From assembly GCA_035547155.1 (NCBI GenBank), contig DASZVJ010000189.1:1-32647 (forward strand): a stretch of 32,647 bases of DNA, read 5' to 3'. Both the position numbers and the translations under genes were made by a program. This stretch comes from CAZNMF01 sp035547155 (GTDB lineage Bacteria > Acidobacteriota > Vicinamibacteria > Vicinamibacterales > SCN-69-37). The notes under the pieces are model-generated. The model was not told the DNA's origin and made no database searches. It was given only the letters and a program-made list of their open reading frames with translations. Position 1 is the first letter of the stretch, and every line of letters starts with the position of its first letter. Shown one piece after another: positions 21,792 to 30,132 of this stretch.

Positions 21792-23810
21792 TCACATCCG
21801 GGTCGGCACGCGACAGCCCATCAGATCGAGCGCGGCCGTGAGCTGGCGGCGGACGTACGCGACGCCAGCGGCGCGCCACAATCGCGCGTCCTCCCGATCT
21901 TCCTTGAGGATCTGCTGTCGATGGTAGAACGCGTTGAACGCCTGCGCGAGCGTGAACGCGTGCTTCGCGACCAGGGACAGCTCGAGCGATCGGACCGCCG
22001 TGTCGACGACATCGTCGAGCCGCGCCGCTTCGAGCGCGAGGCCCCAGAGCTCGTCGCCGTCGTCGCCCGTGTCGATCGCGGCGCGATCGAGCGCGACGAG
22101 CCGCGACGGAAGATCGGCGGCCGTCACGCCGTCGCGCTCCTGCAGCTTGGCGAGAATGTTGCCCGCGCGCACCGCCGCGTACTGGATGTACGGGCCGGTT
22201 TCGCCCTCGAAGCTGAGCGCCTCGTCGATGTCGAACGCGATGATCTTGTTGCGCGTGAACTTGACGAGGAAGTAGCGAACCGCCGCGATCGCGATCGCCT
22301 CGGCGGTCCGCCGGCATTCGGCGGCATCGAGCTCGGGATTGCGCGTCGAGACTTCGCTCATCGCGGAATCGACGAGACGATCGAGCAGATCGTCTGCTTT
22401 GACGCCGAGGCCTTTGCGGCCAGATACCTCGACGAACGGCTTGCCGTTGCTCTCTTCGTCCTGATAGCCGAGCGCGCGCGCCGTCGCGTGCGACAGTGCG
22501 ACCATCTCGTACGAGAAATGCGTCGACGCCTCGGCCTCTGTGCGAAAGCCCATCGTCGTCAACGCCTGCTTCAGCAGCTGCTGGAGATACGACTGCCGCG
22601 TGTCGATCACGTTGTAGACTGCGGACGCGCGGCCGAACGGCGGCGCATCGCGATCCTGACCCGGCGTCGACGTCGTCGCCCACAACGGTTGTCCGTCCGC
22701 GTGCGTCGCGAACGCGCGATAGTGGAAGTCCTTGCCGAGCAGTCCGAACTTCCAGAACTGATTCGCGATGTCCTTGCCGACGTACGTGACGGTGCCGTTC
22801 GATCGCACGATGACTTTCTCGCGCTGCTCCGCCTCGTCGTCTGAGGCAGCGTCCGTCGCGTTCGTGTCATCCGGCGGCGCGGTGCCGTCGTCGATCGGCA
22901 TGACCCAGCAGCCCGCGAGCCGTCCTTCGTTCTGCAGGAAGACCGCACCGCGCGCTTTGAGCTGCTCGAACGCGGTCGCCCAGAACTGCAGCCGCAGGAT
23001 GTCGCCTTCCCACGTGAGCAGGTCGTAGTCGACGTTCATGCGCGCCATCGTGCGCAAATGGCAGCGGACAATGCGATCGGCGACGATCGCGCCCATCGCC
23101 GCGAGGTCGTTGCCGCCGTGCTCGATCGCGTGCATCGTCTCGCCACGGATCGCGAGCCGCCGTTCCTTGTCGCCGGCGTACCACTCCGTGACCTTCGCGT
23201 AGAGATCCCAGCAGTAGTAGTCGAAGCGCGTGGCGGGATCGTCGGCGAGCGCGGTCACCGATGCGACGTCGCGGCCCTCCAGGTGCACGAAGCCGACGAC
23301 GACGTCGGCGACCTGCACGCCGGTGTCGTCGATGTAGTTCTGCACTTCGACGCGCTTGTCCTGGAATCGGAGCAGGCGGACGAGCGTGTCGCCGAGCGCC
23401 GAGTTGCGCAGGTGGCCGATGTGCGCGGCCTTGTTCGGATTGATCGCCGTGTGCTCGACGATGACCTTCGGTCCGGTGGCCGTACCGCCTGCGGGAGGCG
23501 CGTCGAGCCACGCGGTCAGAAACGCGGCGCGATCGAGAAAGACGTTGAGATAGCCATTCGGCGCCGCTTCGACGCGCGTCACGCCGTCGATCGCGCCAAG
23601 CGAGCCGGCCAGCTCGTGCGCGATGACGCGCGGCGCTTTGCGCAGCCGGCGCGCGAGCTCGAAGGCGACGGGCAGCGCCGCATCGCCGAGCGCCCGGCGC
23701 GGCGGCGTCTCGATGACGAGCGCCGGATGATCGGCCGGCGCCAGGCCGAAGTGCGATGAGAGCGAGTGGGTGACCGCGGCGCGAAGACGGGCGTAAACGG
23801 GAAGAATCAT
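21792..23810 (-). CDS. argS: Arginine--tRNA ligase
   Basis: A 672-residue class I synthetase. The N-terminal ArgRS-specific Add1 domain (about 1-105, tRNA D-loop recognition) is followed by EHTAINPNKAAHIGHLRNSALGD with HIGH at 130-133. The KMSKS equivalent is SGRKG at 463-467 (VEVSGRKGLGV), a loop variant normal for ArgRS. The C-terminal DALR anticodon-binding domain covers about the last 130 residues. It is about 80-100 residues longer than the E. coli enzyme; an acidic, probably unstructured insert (around 318-335, rich in Asp, Thr and Ala) accounts for part of this. The start overlaps the mobA stop by one base (TGATG). Confidence 0.95.
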   Translation of the reverse strand: MILPVYARLRAAVTHSLSSHFGLAPADHPALVIETPPRRALGDAALPVAFELARRLRKAPRVIAHELAGSLGAIDGVTRVEAAPNGYLNVFLDRAAFLTAWLDAPPAGGTATGPKVIVEHTAINPNKAAHIGHLRNSALGDTLVRLLRFQDKRVEVQNYIDDTGVQVADVVVGFVHLEGRDVASVTALADDPATRFDYYCWDLYAKVTEWYAGDKERRLAIRGETMHAIEHGGNDLAAMGAIVADRIVRCHLRTMARMNVDYDLLTWEGDILRLQFWATAFEQLKARGAVFLQNEGRLAGCWVMPIDDGTAPPDDTNATDAASDDEAEQREKVIVRSNGTVTYVGKDIANQFWKFGLLGKDFHYRAFATHADGQPLWATTSTPGQDRDAPPFGRASAVYNVIDTRQSYLQQLLKQALTTMGFRTEAEASTHFSYEMVALSHATARALGYQDEESNGKPFVEVSGRKGLGVKADDLLDRLVDSAMSEVSTRNPELDAAECRRTAEAIAIAAVRYFLVKFTRNKIIAFDIDEALSFEGETGPYIQYAAVRAGNILAKLQERDGVTAADLPSRLVALDRAAIDTGDDGDELWGLALEAARLDDVVDTAVRSLELSLVAKHAFTLAQAFNAFYHRQQILKEDREDARLWRAAGVAYVRRQLTAALDLMGCRVPTRM

Positions 23811-24406
23811 CAGCCGCCGTATTGTACTCGCGCGTAGTCGGCCGGCGTGTTGAGGTTGGCCAGCAGGCGCTCTGGCGGCCCATACGTGACGATCTCGTCC
23901 GGGCCAATCTCGACGATGTCGAGCGTGTGCGCGAGATCGGTCGCGCGGAGATGGCCGGCGTCGATCTGCGATCGGATGCGGGCGTGCGCGTCGCGGCGAT
24001 AGCAGGCGAGCAGCGGCTGGGCCTGAATATCAGATCGCGCCCACGCGGCATCGCCGGCCTCGCTGCGCTCGATCAACCGCGTCAGCAAGCCCGCGTGTAG
24101 AAAGGGCAGATCGCATGCGACGACGAGGACGCGGTCGGTCGTCGCATGCAGCAGCGCGGTGTAGATGCCGCCGAGCGCGCCTGCGTCCGGAACGGCATCG
24201 GGATGGACCGTCAATCCGAGATCGGCATAGCGCGCAGGATCGGGACCCACCACGAAGACGGGATCGGCCACCTGTTGCAGAACTTCGAGCTGCCGAACGA
24301 TGATGGTGCGTCCCTCGACGACGAGGCGACTCTTGTCCTGACCGCCGAAGCGCCGGGCACGTCCGCCCGCCACGATGGCGGCGGCCGTCGTCGTCGAGGC
24401 CTCCAC
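23810..24406 (-). CDS. mobA: Molybdenum cofactor guanylyltransferase
   Basis: A 198-residue nucleotidyltransferase that links GMP to molybdopterin. The N-terminal GTP-binding motif is AAAIVAGGRARRFGGQDKSR, with the conserved Gly-rich loop and K25; LVVACDLPFL holds the metal-binding Asp. The C-terminus LLANLNTPADYA is the usual NxNTPED-like ending. I chose GTG 24406, because it puts the glycine loop at the usual distance from the N-terminus; longer starts (24460, 24487) add unrelated sequence and would overlap the divergent gene at 24416. No other molybdopterin genes lie in the window. Transcription is divergent from the V4R-like gene, with only nine bases between the two start codons. Confidence 0.85.
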   Translation of the reverse strand: MEASTTTAAAIVAGGRARRFGGQDKSRLVVEGRTIIVRQLEVLQQVADPVFVVGPDPARYADLGLTVHPDAVPDAGALGGIYTALLHATTDRVLVVACDLPFLHAGLLTRLIERSEAGDAAWARSDIQAQPLLACYRRDAHARIRSQIDAGHLRATDLAHTLDIVEIGPDEIVTYGPPERLLANLNTPADYARVQYGG

Positions 24407-24415
24407 GAGCCGATC

Positions 24416-25018
24416 ATGACAGAGGTCCACCTCGGGCGTCTGCTGCCCGCCAGCCTGCATCAGGCGATCGCAGACGAGTTGCCGCAACGGCTCGATTTCT
24501 ACGAGAACTGGTTGACGTCGGAAGGCCTGCGCGACGGATCGATCGGCCTGGCACCGATGACGGCGGTCGTCGGCTTCCTGCGGACGGAAGGGCTCGCGTA
24601 CGATCGCGTGATGACGCGCGCCGGTACGCTCGCGGCCGACTGGTGGCTCGCGACGGTGTCGCCATGGCGGCGTCAGTCGATGTTGTGGCTGCCGCGAGCA
24701 CTGCGCACGCGTGCAGCGCTTCGGCTGGCGGCGGAGATGGTGCGGTCGGTCAGTCGCATCAGCCGCGTGTCCACACGCCTGCGCGGCAAGACGGCGCGCG
24801 TGGAAGTGAAGTCATCCGTGTTCTGCACGGTACGCGAATCGCAGCCGACGCCCCTCTGCGCCTTTTACACCGCGATGACCGTGCGCGCGCTCAGCCATTT
24901 TGGCATCGCCGCATCGGCGCGCGTGGAGCAGTGCCACGCGATGAGTGGCAAGGCCTGTGTGCTCGCGCTCGATCTGGGCGCGAGCGGCGCGGTGCCGGCC
25001 CCGGCCATGGCGGCATGA
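24416..25018 (+). CDS. Hypothetical protein with V4R-like C-terminal segment
   Basis: A 200-residue soluble protein. The first 120 residues are helical (DELPQRLDFYENWLTSEGLR, GLAPMTAVVGFLRTEG and an Arg-rich stretch around 95-125). Residues about 135-190 run SSVFCTVRE..PLCAFYTAMTVRALSHFG...ARVEQCHAMSGKACVLALDL, a Cys/aromatic pattern that recalls 4-vinyl-reductase (V4R) or heme-NO-binding-type small-molecule domains, where a Cys-rich C-terminal strand pair follows the G/Y helix. That resemblance is weak and from memory. ATG 24416 is the first start that does not run into mobA. The stop overlaps the TPR gene start as ATGA. Confidence 0.65.
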   Translation: MTEVHLGRLLPASLHQAIADELPQRLDFYENWLTSEGLRDGSIGLAPMTAVVGFLRTEGLAYDRVMTRAGTLAADWWLATVSPWRRQSMLWLPRALRTRAALRLAAEMVRSVSRISRVSTRLRGKTARVEVKSSVFCTVRESQPTPLCAFYTAMTVRALSHFGIAASARVEQCHAMSGKACVLALDLGASGAVPAPAMAA

Positions 25019-26664
25019 TCGGCGTCTTCTCCCTTGTGCGTGCAACAACCTGGCTCATCGTTCTCGGGCTCGTCGTCTGTCTCGTTCCCGCCAACGCCGT
25101 AGCGCAGACGACGCCGGGCTCGCGTGTGCTCGTGATGCCGTTTGCTGCGGACGTCGACGCGAACGCGCCCGGCGGAAGCGGCGCCGCGCTCTGGCTCGGC
25201 GAGGCGGCGTCGATCCTGATCACGGAAGGTCTGTCGTCCGCCGGCGTCGGCGCGCTGTCCCGTGACGAGCGGCTCGAGGCGTTCGACGAGCTGAATCTGC
25301 CGATGACGTCCGCGCTCACGCGCGCGACGATGATTCGCGTCGGCGAGCTGATCGGCGCCTCCGAGATCGTCTTCGGCGATCTGCATCTCGGCACGACGCT
25401 CGAGGTGCATGCGCGCATGATTCGGCTCGCCGCGGGTCGCGAGATGACGGCGGTCAGCGATCAGGCGCCGATGACGGACATCTTTCCGCTGTTCGCGCGC
25501 GTGGCCGGCCGCGTGGCCGCGCAGACGGGCCGGTTGCGTCCGAACGTCACGCCGCAGACGCGGCCGCTCGCGCTCGACGCATTCGAGAGCTACATGAAAG
25601 GGCTGGTCGCGACGACGCCGGCGACGCAGCAGCGGTTTCTCGAGAGTGCGGCGCGGCAGGCGCCCACCGATCCGCGCGTGCTGATGGCGCTGTGGAGCGT
25701 CTATTCGGCGCAGGAGCTGTACGACAAGGCGCTGGCGGCGGCGAATGCCGTCACCGGCGACGCCGCAACGATGCGGCGCGCGCATTTCGCGATGGCGCTG
25801 TCGCTGATCGATCTGAAGCGGTACGACGGCGCGTTCCAGGCGCTGAACGCGCTGTACTCCGAAGGCCGCGGCGCGCCGATCGCCAACGCGCTCGGCATCG
25901 TGCAGTTGCGGCGCGGCGCCCCGTCTGGCGGCAATCCGCCGGCGATGTACTTCAAGCGCGCCGTCGATGACGATCCCGAGAATACGGACTACCTCTTCAA
26001 TCTCGGCTACGCGCAGGCGCTGGCGCAGAACGCCTCCGAGGCGCTGACGTGGCTGCGCGAAGCCGTGCGCTTCGACGCGGCCGACGGCGACGCGCATCTC
26101 GTGATGAGCGTCGTCCTGGCCGGCACCGGACGTATGGCCGAAGCGCAGCGCGAGCTCGATCTCGCGCGTCTGCTCGGCGCCACGAGCGAAGGCACCGCGC
26201 GCACGCCGGCGCCGCGCGTCCCCAGCGGGCTCGAGCGGCTGCCGGCCTCGCCGGACGTCGCGCCGATGCTGCGGTTGCGGACGGTCGTCGCCAATCCGGC
26301 GCAGCGCGATCAGGAAGAGACGGCCGCGTTTCATCTCGCGAACGGCCGCAAGCTGATGGCCGCGGATCGCGATCGCGACGCGATCAACGAGCTGCGGCGC
26401 GCGGTCTATCTCGCGCCGTATGAAGACGAGCCGCACGTGCTGCTGGGCCAGCTGTATCAGCGCGGCGGACGTCTGCCCGAGGCGATTGACGAGCTGAAGG
26501 TCGCGTTGTGGTGCCGCGAGACGGCCGAGGGCCGCCTCGCGCTCGGCCGCGCGCTGTTCGAATCGGGAGACAGCGACGGCGCGCGGCAGGCGTTGCGCCG
26601 CGCCCTCGTGCTGTCGCCAGGATTGACCGATGCGCAGGATCTGTTGCGGCGGATCGGCGGCTGA
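25015..26664 (+). CDS. Exported TPR protein with TolB/CsgG-like N-terminal module
   Basis: A 549-residue protein. A signal peptide spans residues 1-30 (hydrophobic core TTWLIVLGLVVCLV, cleavage likely after AVA). Residues about 36-185 (SRVLVMPFAAD, WLGEAASILITEGL, GASEIVFGDLHL) resemble the alpha/beta module that precedes TPRs in many such proteins. The remainder is built of helical TPR repeats, clearest at about 310-400 and 435-549 (NLGYAQALAQNASEALTWLR, LLGQLYQRGGRLPEAIDELK). TPR arrays bind partner proteins, here in the periplasm. ATG 25015 overlaps the previous stop as ATGA; the extension upstream is a shadow. Partners are unknown. Confidence 0.85.
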   Translation: MIGVFSLVRATTWLIVLGLVVCLVPANAVAQTTPGSRVLVMPFAADVDANAPGGSGAALWLGEAASILITEGLSSAGVGALSRDERLEAFDELNLPMTSALTRATMIRVGELIGASEIVFGDLHLGTTLEVHARMIRLAAGREMTAVSDQAPMTDIFPLFARVAGRVAAQTGRLRPNVTPQTRPLALDAFESYMKGLVATTPATQQRFLESAARQAPTDPRVLMALWSVYSAQELYDKALAAANAVTGDAATMRRAHFAMALSLIDLKRYDGAFQALNALYSEGRGAPIANALGIVQLRRGAPSGGNPPAMYFKRAVDDDPENTDYLFNLGYAQALAQNASEALTWLREAVRFDAADGDAHLVMSVVLAGTGRMAEAQRELDLARLLGATSEGTARTPAPRVPSGLERLPASPDVAPMLRLRTVVANPAQRDQEETAAFHLANGRKLMAADRDRDAINELRRAVYLAPYEDEPHVLLGQLYQRGGRLPEAIDELKVALWCRETAEGRLALGRALFESGDSDGARQALRRALVLSPGLTDAQDLLRRIGG

Positions 26665-26693
26665 CGCCTCGTGTTAACATCCTGCCTGCCGGC

Positions 26694-27404
26694 ATGGCCG
26701 ATCAGAACATCCGCGAAATCCAGCTGAGCGGGAAGCAGCTCGTCTTCCTGTTCATGGCGTCTGTCGTCGTGGCCGTCGCGATCTTTCTGCTGGGCGTGTC
26801 GGTCGGACGCGGCGTCCGCGACTCGACCAGCGGCGCGCCGGTCGTCGAGGCCTCCGCAGCGGCGGGTGCGCCCGACACGGCTGTCGCTCCAGCGGCGATG
26901 CCGCCCAAGACCGAGCTGACGCCGCAGGATCAGGCGTTCGCGAAGAATCTGCAGCAGGGAGGCTCGACGCAAGCGTCCGCACCATCCGTGTCTGCGCCGC
27001 CACCTGCGACGCCTCCGACGACGGAAGCGCCGGAGGTCAGCGAGCCGGAAACGACGCTGGCGAAGACGCCGGCGGTGACGCCGCCATCGAGCTCGACGTC
27101 ATCTGCCGCGACTCAAGCGCCGGCGCCGCCGAAGACCGCGGAGCCTGCGTCTGCGCCCAAGACGTCGATGCCCGCGCCGTCCGCGAGCGGGTGGGCCTTG
27201 CAGGTCAACGCCTTCCGCTCGCGCGAGAACGCCGACAAGGAAGTCGCGCAGCTCAAGGCGAAGGGCTATCCCGCGTTCGTCGCGCCCGGTCAAGCTGGCG
27301 GATTGTTCCGCGTGCGCGTCGGGCCCTACGCACAGCGCGCCGACGCCGATCGCGTCGCCGCGCGCATGCGTCAAGAAGGAATGAAGCCGTCGGTTACCCG
27401 CTAG
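26694..27404 (+). CDS. SPOR-domain membrane protein
   Basis: A 236-residue bitopic membrane protein. One hydrophobic helix at about 16-37 (LVFLFMASVVVAVAIFLLGV) anchors it; a Pro/Ala/Thr/Ser-rich linker of about 120 residues follows, and residues about 163-236 form the SPOR domain (GWALQVNAFRSRENADKEVA, LFRVRVGPYAQRADADRVA). SPOR domains bind denuded glycan strands at the division site, as in FtsN, DedD and DamX, so a role in cell division or septal wall remodelling is likely. ATG 26694 is chosen because the membrane helix follows at a normal distance. The 3' end overlaps or abuts the lnt reading frame. Confidence 0.9.
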   Translation: MADQNIREIQLSGKQLVFLFMASVVVAVAIFLLGVSVGRGVRDSTSGAPVVEASAAAGAPDTAVAPAAMPPKTELTPQDQAFAKNLQQGGSTQASAPSVSAPPPATPPTTEAPEVSEPETTLAKTPAVTPPSSSTSSAATQAPAPPKTAEPASAPKTSMPAPSASGWALQVNAFRSRENADKEVAQLKAKGYPAFVAPGQAGGLFRVRVGPYAQRADADRVAARMRQEGMKPSVTR

Positions 27405-27406
27405 CG

Positions 27407-28903
27407 CTGCTCTCCGGCGTCCTGTTCGCCGCCAGCTTCCCGAAATTCGGGCATCCCGCGTTCGCGTGGATCGCGTTGGCTCCGCTGCTCGTCGCGGTGT
27501 CGACGTCGGCCGCGTCGTCGACGTGGCGTCGCGCGTTCGCGCTCGGCGCGTGCAGCGGCATCGTCGGGTTCGCCGGCGTGATCTATTGGATCGCGGGCGT
27601 CATGCATCGCTACGGCGATCTGCCGTTCGCATTGGCCGCGCTGATCTGCGCCGGGCTCATCGGGTATCTCGCGATCTTCTTCGGCGTCTGGGCGGTGCTC
27701 GTGCGGGCGGCGATTCGACGTCTCGGCGTCGGCGGCGTGTGGCTCGCGCCGATCTTCTGGGTGGCGCTCGAGTGGGCGCGCGGCGTCATCGTCGGATTTC
27801 CGTGGGCGCCGATCGGCAGCTCGCAGGCGACGGTGATTCCCGTCGTCCAGCTCGCCGCCGTCACTGGCGTGTATGGGCTGTCTGCGCTCGTCGCGCTCGT
27901 GAGCACGGCTGCCGCGGTGATCAGCCTCACGCGCGCTCGCACGCATCGCGCCGGCGCGGCGTGCGTCGCGCTGCTGTTGATCGGTGTCTGCGCGGCGGGT
28001 GCGTATCGTGTCTCGCGCGGCACGCTGACGACGAGCGGCCGCCCGTTGCGCGTCGGGCTCGTGCAGGGATCGATCGCGCAGGACGAGAAAGAAGATCCCA
28101 GTCTTGATAGCGAGGTCCTCGCGCGCTATCTGGCGCTCTCGAGGCAGGCGATCGGCGCGGGCGCGCAGATGGTTCTGTGGCCCGAGGCGGCGGTGCCGTT
28201 CTACTTCGACATCGACGCGCCGAAGGCGGCGCCGATTCGTCGGCTGGCCCTCGAGACGCACGCGCCGTTCCTGCTCGGCAGCGACGCGTACGATCCGCCG
28301 CGATCCGGTGCGCCGGAGCGTTTCTACAACGCTGCAGTGCTCGTCGGCGGCGACGGCCGATCGGTCGGGACGTACCGCAAGATGCGTCTCGTCCCGTTCG
28401 GCGAGTACGTGCCGTTCAAGTCGCTGCTGTTCTTTGCGGGGAAGCTCGTCCAATCCGTGGGCGATTTCTCGCCCGGCACGGAGCCCGTCGTGTTCGACAC
28501 GGGCGATTGGAAGGTCAGCGTCTCGATCTGTTACGAGTCGATCTATCCACGCATCTCACGCGCGTTCGTCGCAGGCGGCAGCGAGCTGCTCGCGACGATC
28601 ACCAACGATGCATGGTTCGATCGATCGTCGGCCGCGTATCAGCACTTCGACCAGGGCGCGATCCGCGCGGTCGAAGAAGGCCGCTACGTCGTGCGCGCCG
28701 CCAATACCGGCATCAGCGGCGCCGTCGATCCCTACGGCCGCGCGCTGACCCGGACGCCGCTGTTCCAGCCGCTGTCGATCGTGGTTGACGTGCGGCTGCT
28801 GACCGATCGTACGATCTACAGCCGTACGGGCGACCTCGTCGTGTGGCTCTCGCTGGCGGTCACGGCCGCGTTCGTGCTGATAAGCCTCCGTCGCGCGCGC
28901 TGA
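27407..28903 (+). CDS. lnt: Apolipoprotein N-acyltransferase
   Basis: An inner membrane enzyme that adds the third acyl chain to lipoproteins. About six membrane helices cover the first 210 residues; the nitrilase-like periplasmic domain follows with the triad E260 (WPEAAVPFY), K325 (YRKMRLVPFGEYVPF) and C375 (SICYESIYP), at spacings close to those of the E. coli enzyme. The start is unresolved: the conserved beginning (LLSGVLFAASFPKFGHPAFA) lies directly after the SPOR stop, but no ATG, GTG or TTG is in frame near it. I give CTG 27407, which yields 498 residues; the next in-frame GTG is 214 bases upstream inside the SPOR gene. A missing or extra base at the junction could also hide a start at ATG 27381. 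Confidence 0.88.
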   Translation: MLSGVLFAASFPKFGHPAFAWIALAPLLVAVSTSAASSTWRRAFALGACSGIVGFAGVIYWIAGVMHRYGDLPFALAALICAGLIGYLAIFFGVWAVLVRAAIRRLGVGGVWLAPIFWVALEWARGVIVGFPWAPIGSSQATVIPVVQLAAVTGVYGLSALVALVSTAAAVISLTRARTHRAGAACVALLLIGVCAAGAYRVSRGTLTTSGRPLRVGLVQGSIAQDEKEDPSLDSEVLARYLALSRQAIGAGAQMVLWPEAAVPFYFDIDAPKAAPIRRLALETHAPFLLGSDAYDPPRSGAPERFYNAAVLVGGDGRSVGTYRKMRLVPFGEYVPFKSLLFFAGKLVQSVGDFSPGTEPVVFDTGDWKVSVSICYESIYPRISRAFVAGGSELLATITNDAWFDRSSAAYQHFDQGAIRAVEEGRYVVRAANTGISGAVDPYGRALTRTPLFQPLSIVVDVRLLTDRTIYSRTGDLVVWLSLAVTAAFVLISLRRAR

Positions 28904-28924
28904 CAGCCGAATCTCAGGACACGC

Positions 28925-28973
28925 GAACCCAGAACCCAGAACCTGAACCTCGGAACCCCAGAACCCCAGAACC
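28925..28973 (+). repeat. Seven-unit GAACCCCA array before prfB
   Basis: GAACC-headed units begin at 28925, 28932, 28939, 28945, 28953, 28961 and 28969 with steps of 7, 7, 6, 8, 8 and 8. The array ends about eight bases before the ATG of prfB and belongs to the same family as 9312-9384. Confidence 0.7.
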
Positions 28974-28980
28974 CAATCTC

Positions 28981-30115
28981 ATGACCCTCGACGAACTCTT
29001 CCGCGCCTTCTCCGATCTTTCGTCCCGTGCCGCCGATCTGCGGAGGGGGCTTTGACGAAGCACGTCTGCAGCGCGAGCTGACCGAGATCGAGACGGCGGT
29101 CTCCGCGCCGGACTTCTGGAAGGATCAAGCCAACGCGCAGAAGGTCCTGCAGCGGCGCCGCAAGATCGAGGACGATCGTGCGCTGGCCGAGACGCTGCGC
29201 AAGCAGACCGACGATCTGACGGTGCTCGTCGACTGGGCGCGGCAGGGCGAGGACGTGCTCGGCGATCTCGAGTCTGGGGTCAACGCGTACGAGCGCGACA
29301 TTCAGGCAGCCGAGATCCGCACGATGCTCTCGGGCGAGCTCGATCGCAAGAACGCGATCATCACCATTCATCCCGGCGCCGGCGGCACCGAGTCGCAGGA
29401 CTGGGCCGAGATGCTGCTGCGCATGTATCTGCGCTGGATCGAGCGTCGCGGATTCAAACGCGAAGTGATGGACATGCAGCCCGGCGACGAGGCGGGCATC
29501 AAGAGCGCGACGGTGCTCGTGAGCGGCGACTACGCGTACGGGTTGCTGTCCGCCGAGGCCGGCGTCCATCGTCTCGTGCGGATCTCGCCGTTCGATCAGG
29601 CGGCGCGGCGGCACACGTCGTTCGCGTCGCTCTACGTCTGGCCGGAGCTGCCGGACGACATCGACATCGACATCGAGGACAAGGACCTTCGCATCGACAC
29701 GTTCCGATCGAGCGGCGCCGGCGGTCAGCACGTCAACGTGACGGACTCCGCCGTTCGCATCACACATCTTCCGACGGGCATCGTCGTGTCGTGTCAGAAC
29801 GAGCGGTCGCAGCACAAGAACCGCGCGTCGGCGATGAAGGTCCTGAAGGCGCGCCTCTATGACATGCGGCTGAAAGAGCAGCAGGCGAAGCTCGATCAGC
29901 TCGGCGGCGAGAAGAAGAACATCGGCTTCGGCAGCCAGATTCGCAGCTACGTGCTGCAGCCGTACCGCATGGTGAAGGACCTGCGCACGCGGCTCACGGT
30001 GGGCGACGTCGATCGCGTGCTCGACGGCGATCTCGACGCGTTCATCAAGGAATATCTGATGCAGCGCGCGTTGGGAAAACTCGCGGCTGCGGGCGCGGAG
30101 ACGGACGAAGAATAG
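28981..30115 (+). CDS. prfB: Peptide chain release factor 2, with programmed +1 frameshift
   Basis: Codons 1-24 run from ATG 28981 to CTT 29050-29052; an in-frame TGA follows (29053-29055). Skipping T29053 moves translation to GAC 29054 and on to the stop at 30113-30115, giving 377 residues (E. coli: 365). RF2 releases the chain at UGA and UAA. The GGQ motif is at 247-249 (SSGAGGQHVN) and the stop-codon-reading SPF tripeptide at 202-204 (VRISPFDQ). When RF2 is scarce the ribosome pauses at UGA and shifts, so the protein controls its own synthesis. No Shine-Dalgarno site is evident before the ATG; the GAACCCCA array is there instead. lnt-prfB is a common gene order. Confidence 0.97.
29044..29056 (+). 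promoter_or_regulatory. prfB programmed +1 frameshift site
   Basis: AGGGGG (29044-29049) acts as the internal Shine-Dalgarno-like stimulator, followed directly by CTT TGA C (29050-29056), the classical slippery codon, poor-context UGA and following C. This matches the E. coli arrangement. Autoregulation by RF2 level is established for this family. Confidence 0.95.
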
Positions 30116-30118
30116 GCG

Positions 30119-30132
30119 GACCGCTGACCGCT
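30119..30132 (+). repeat. Two-unit heptamer (GACCGCT)
   Basis: GACCGCT at 30119-30125 is repeated at 30126-30132 in the 16-base space between the convergent prfB and penicillin-binding protein genes; the last base belongs to the latter's stop codon. Too short to be significant alone; listed because of the other 7-base arrays. Confidence 0.3.
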
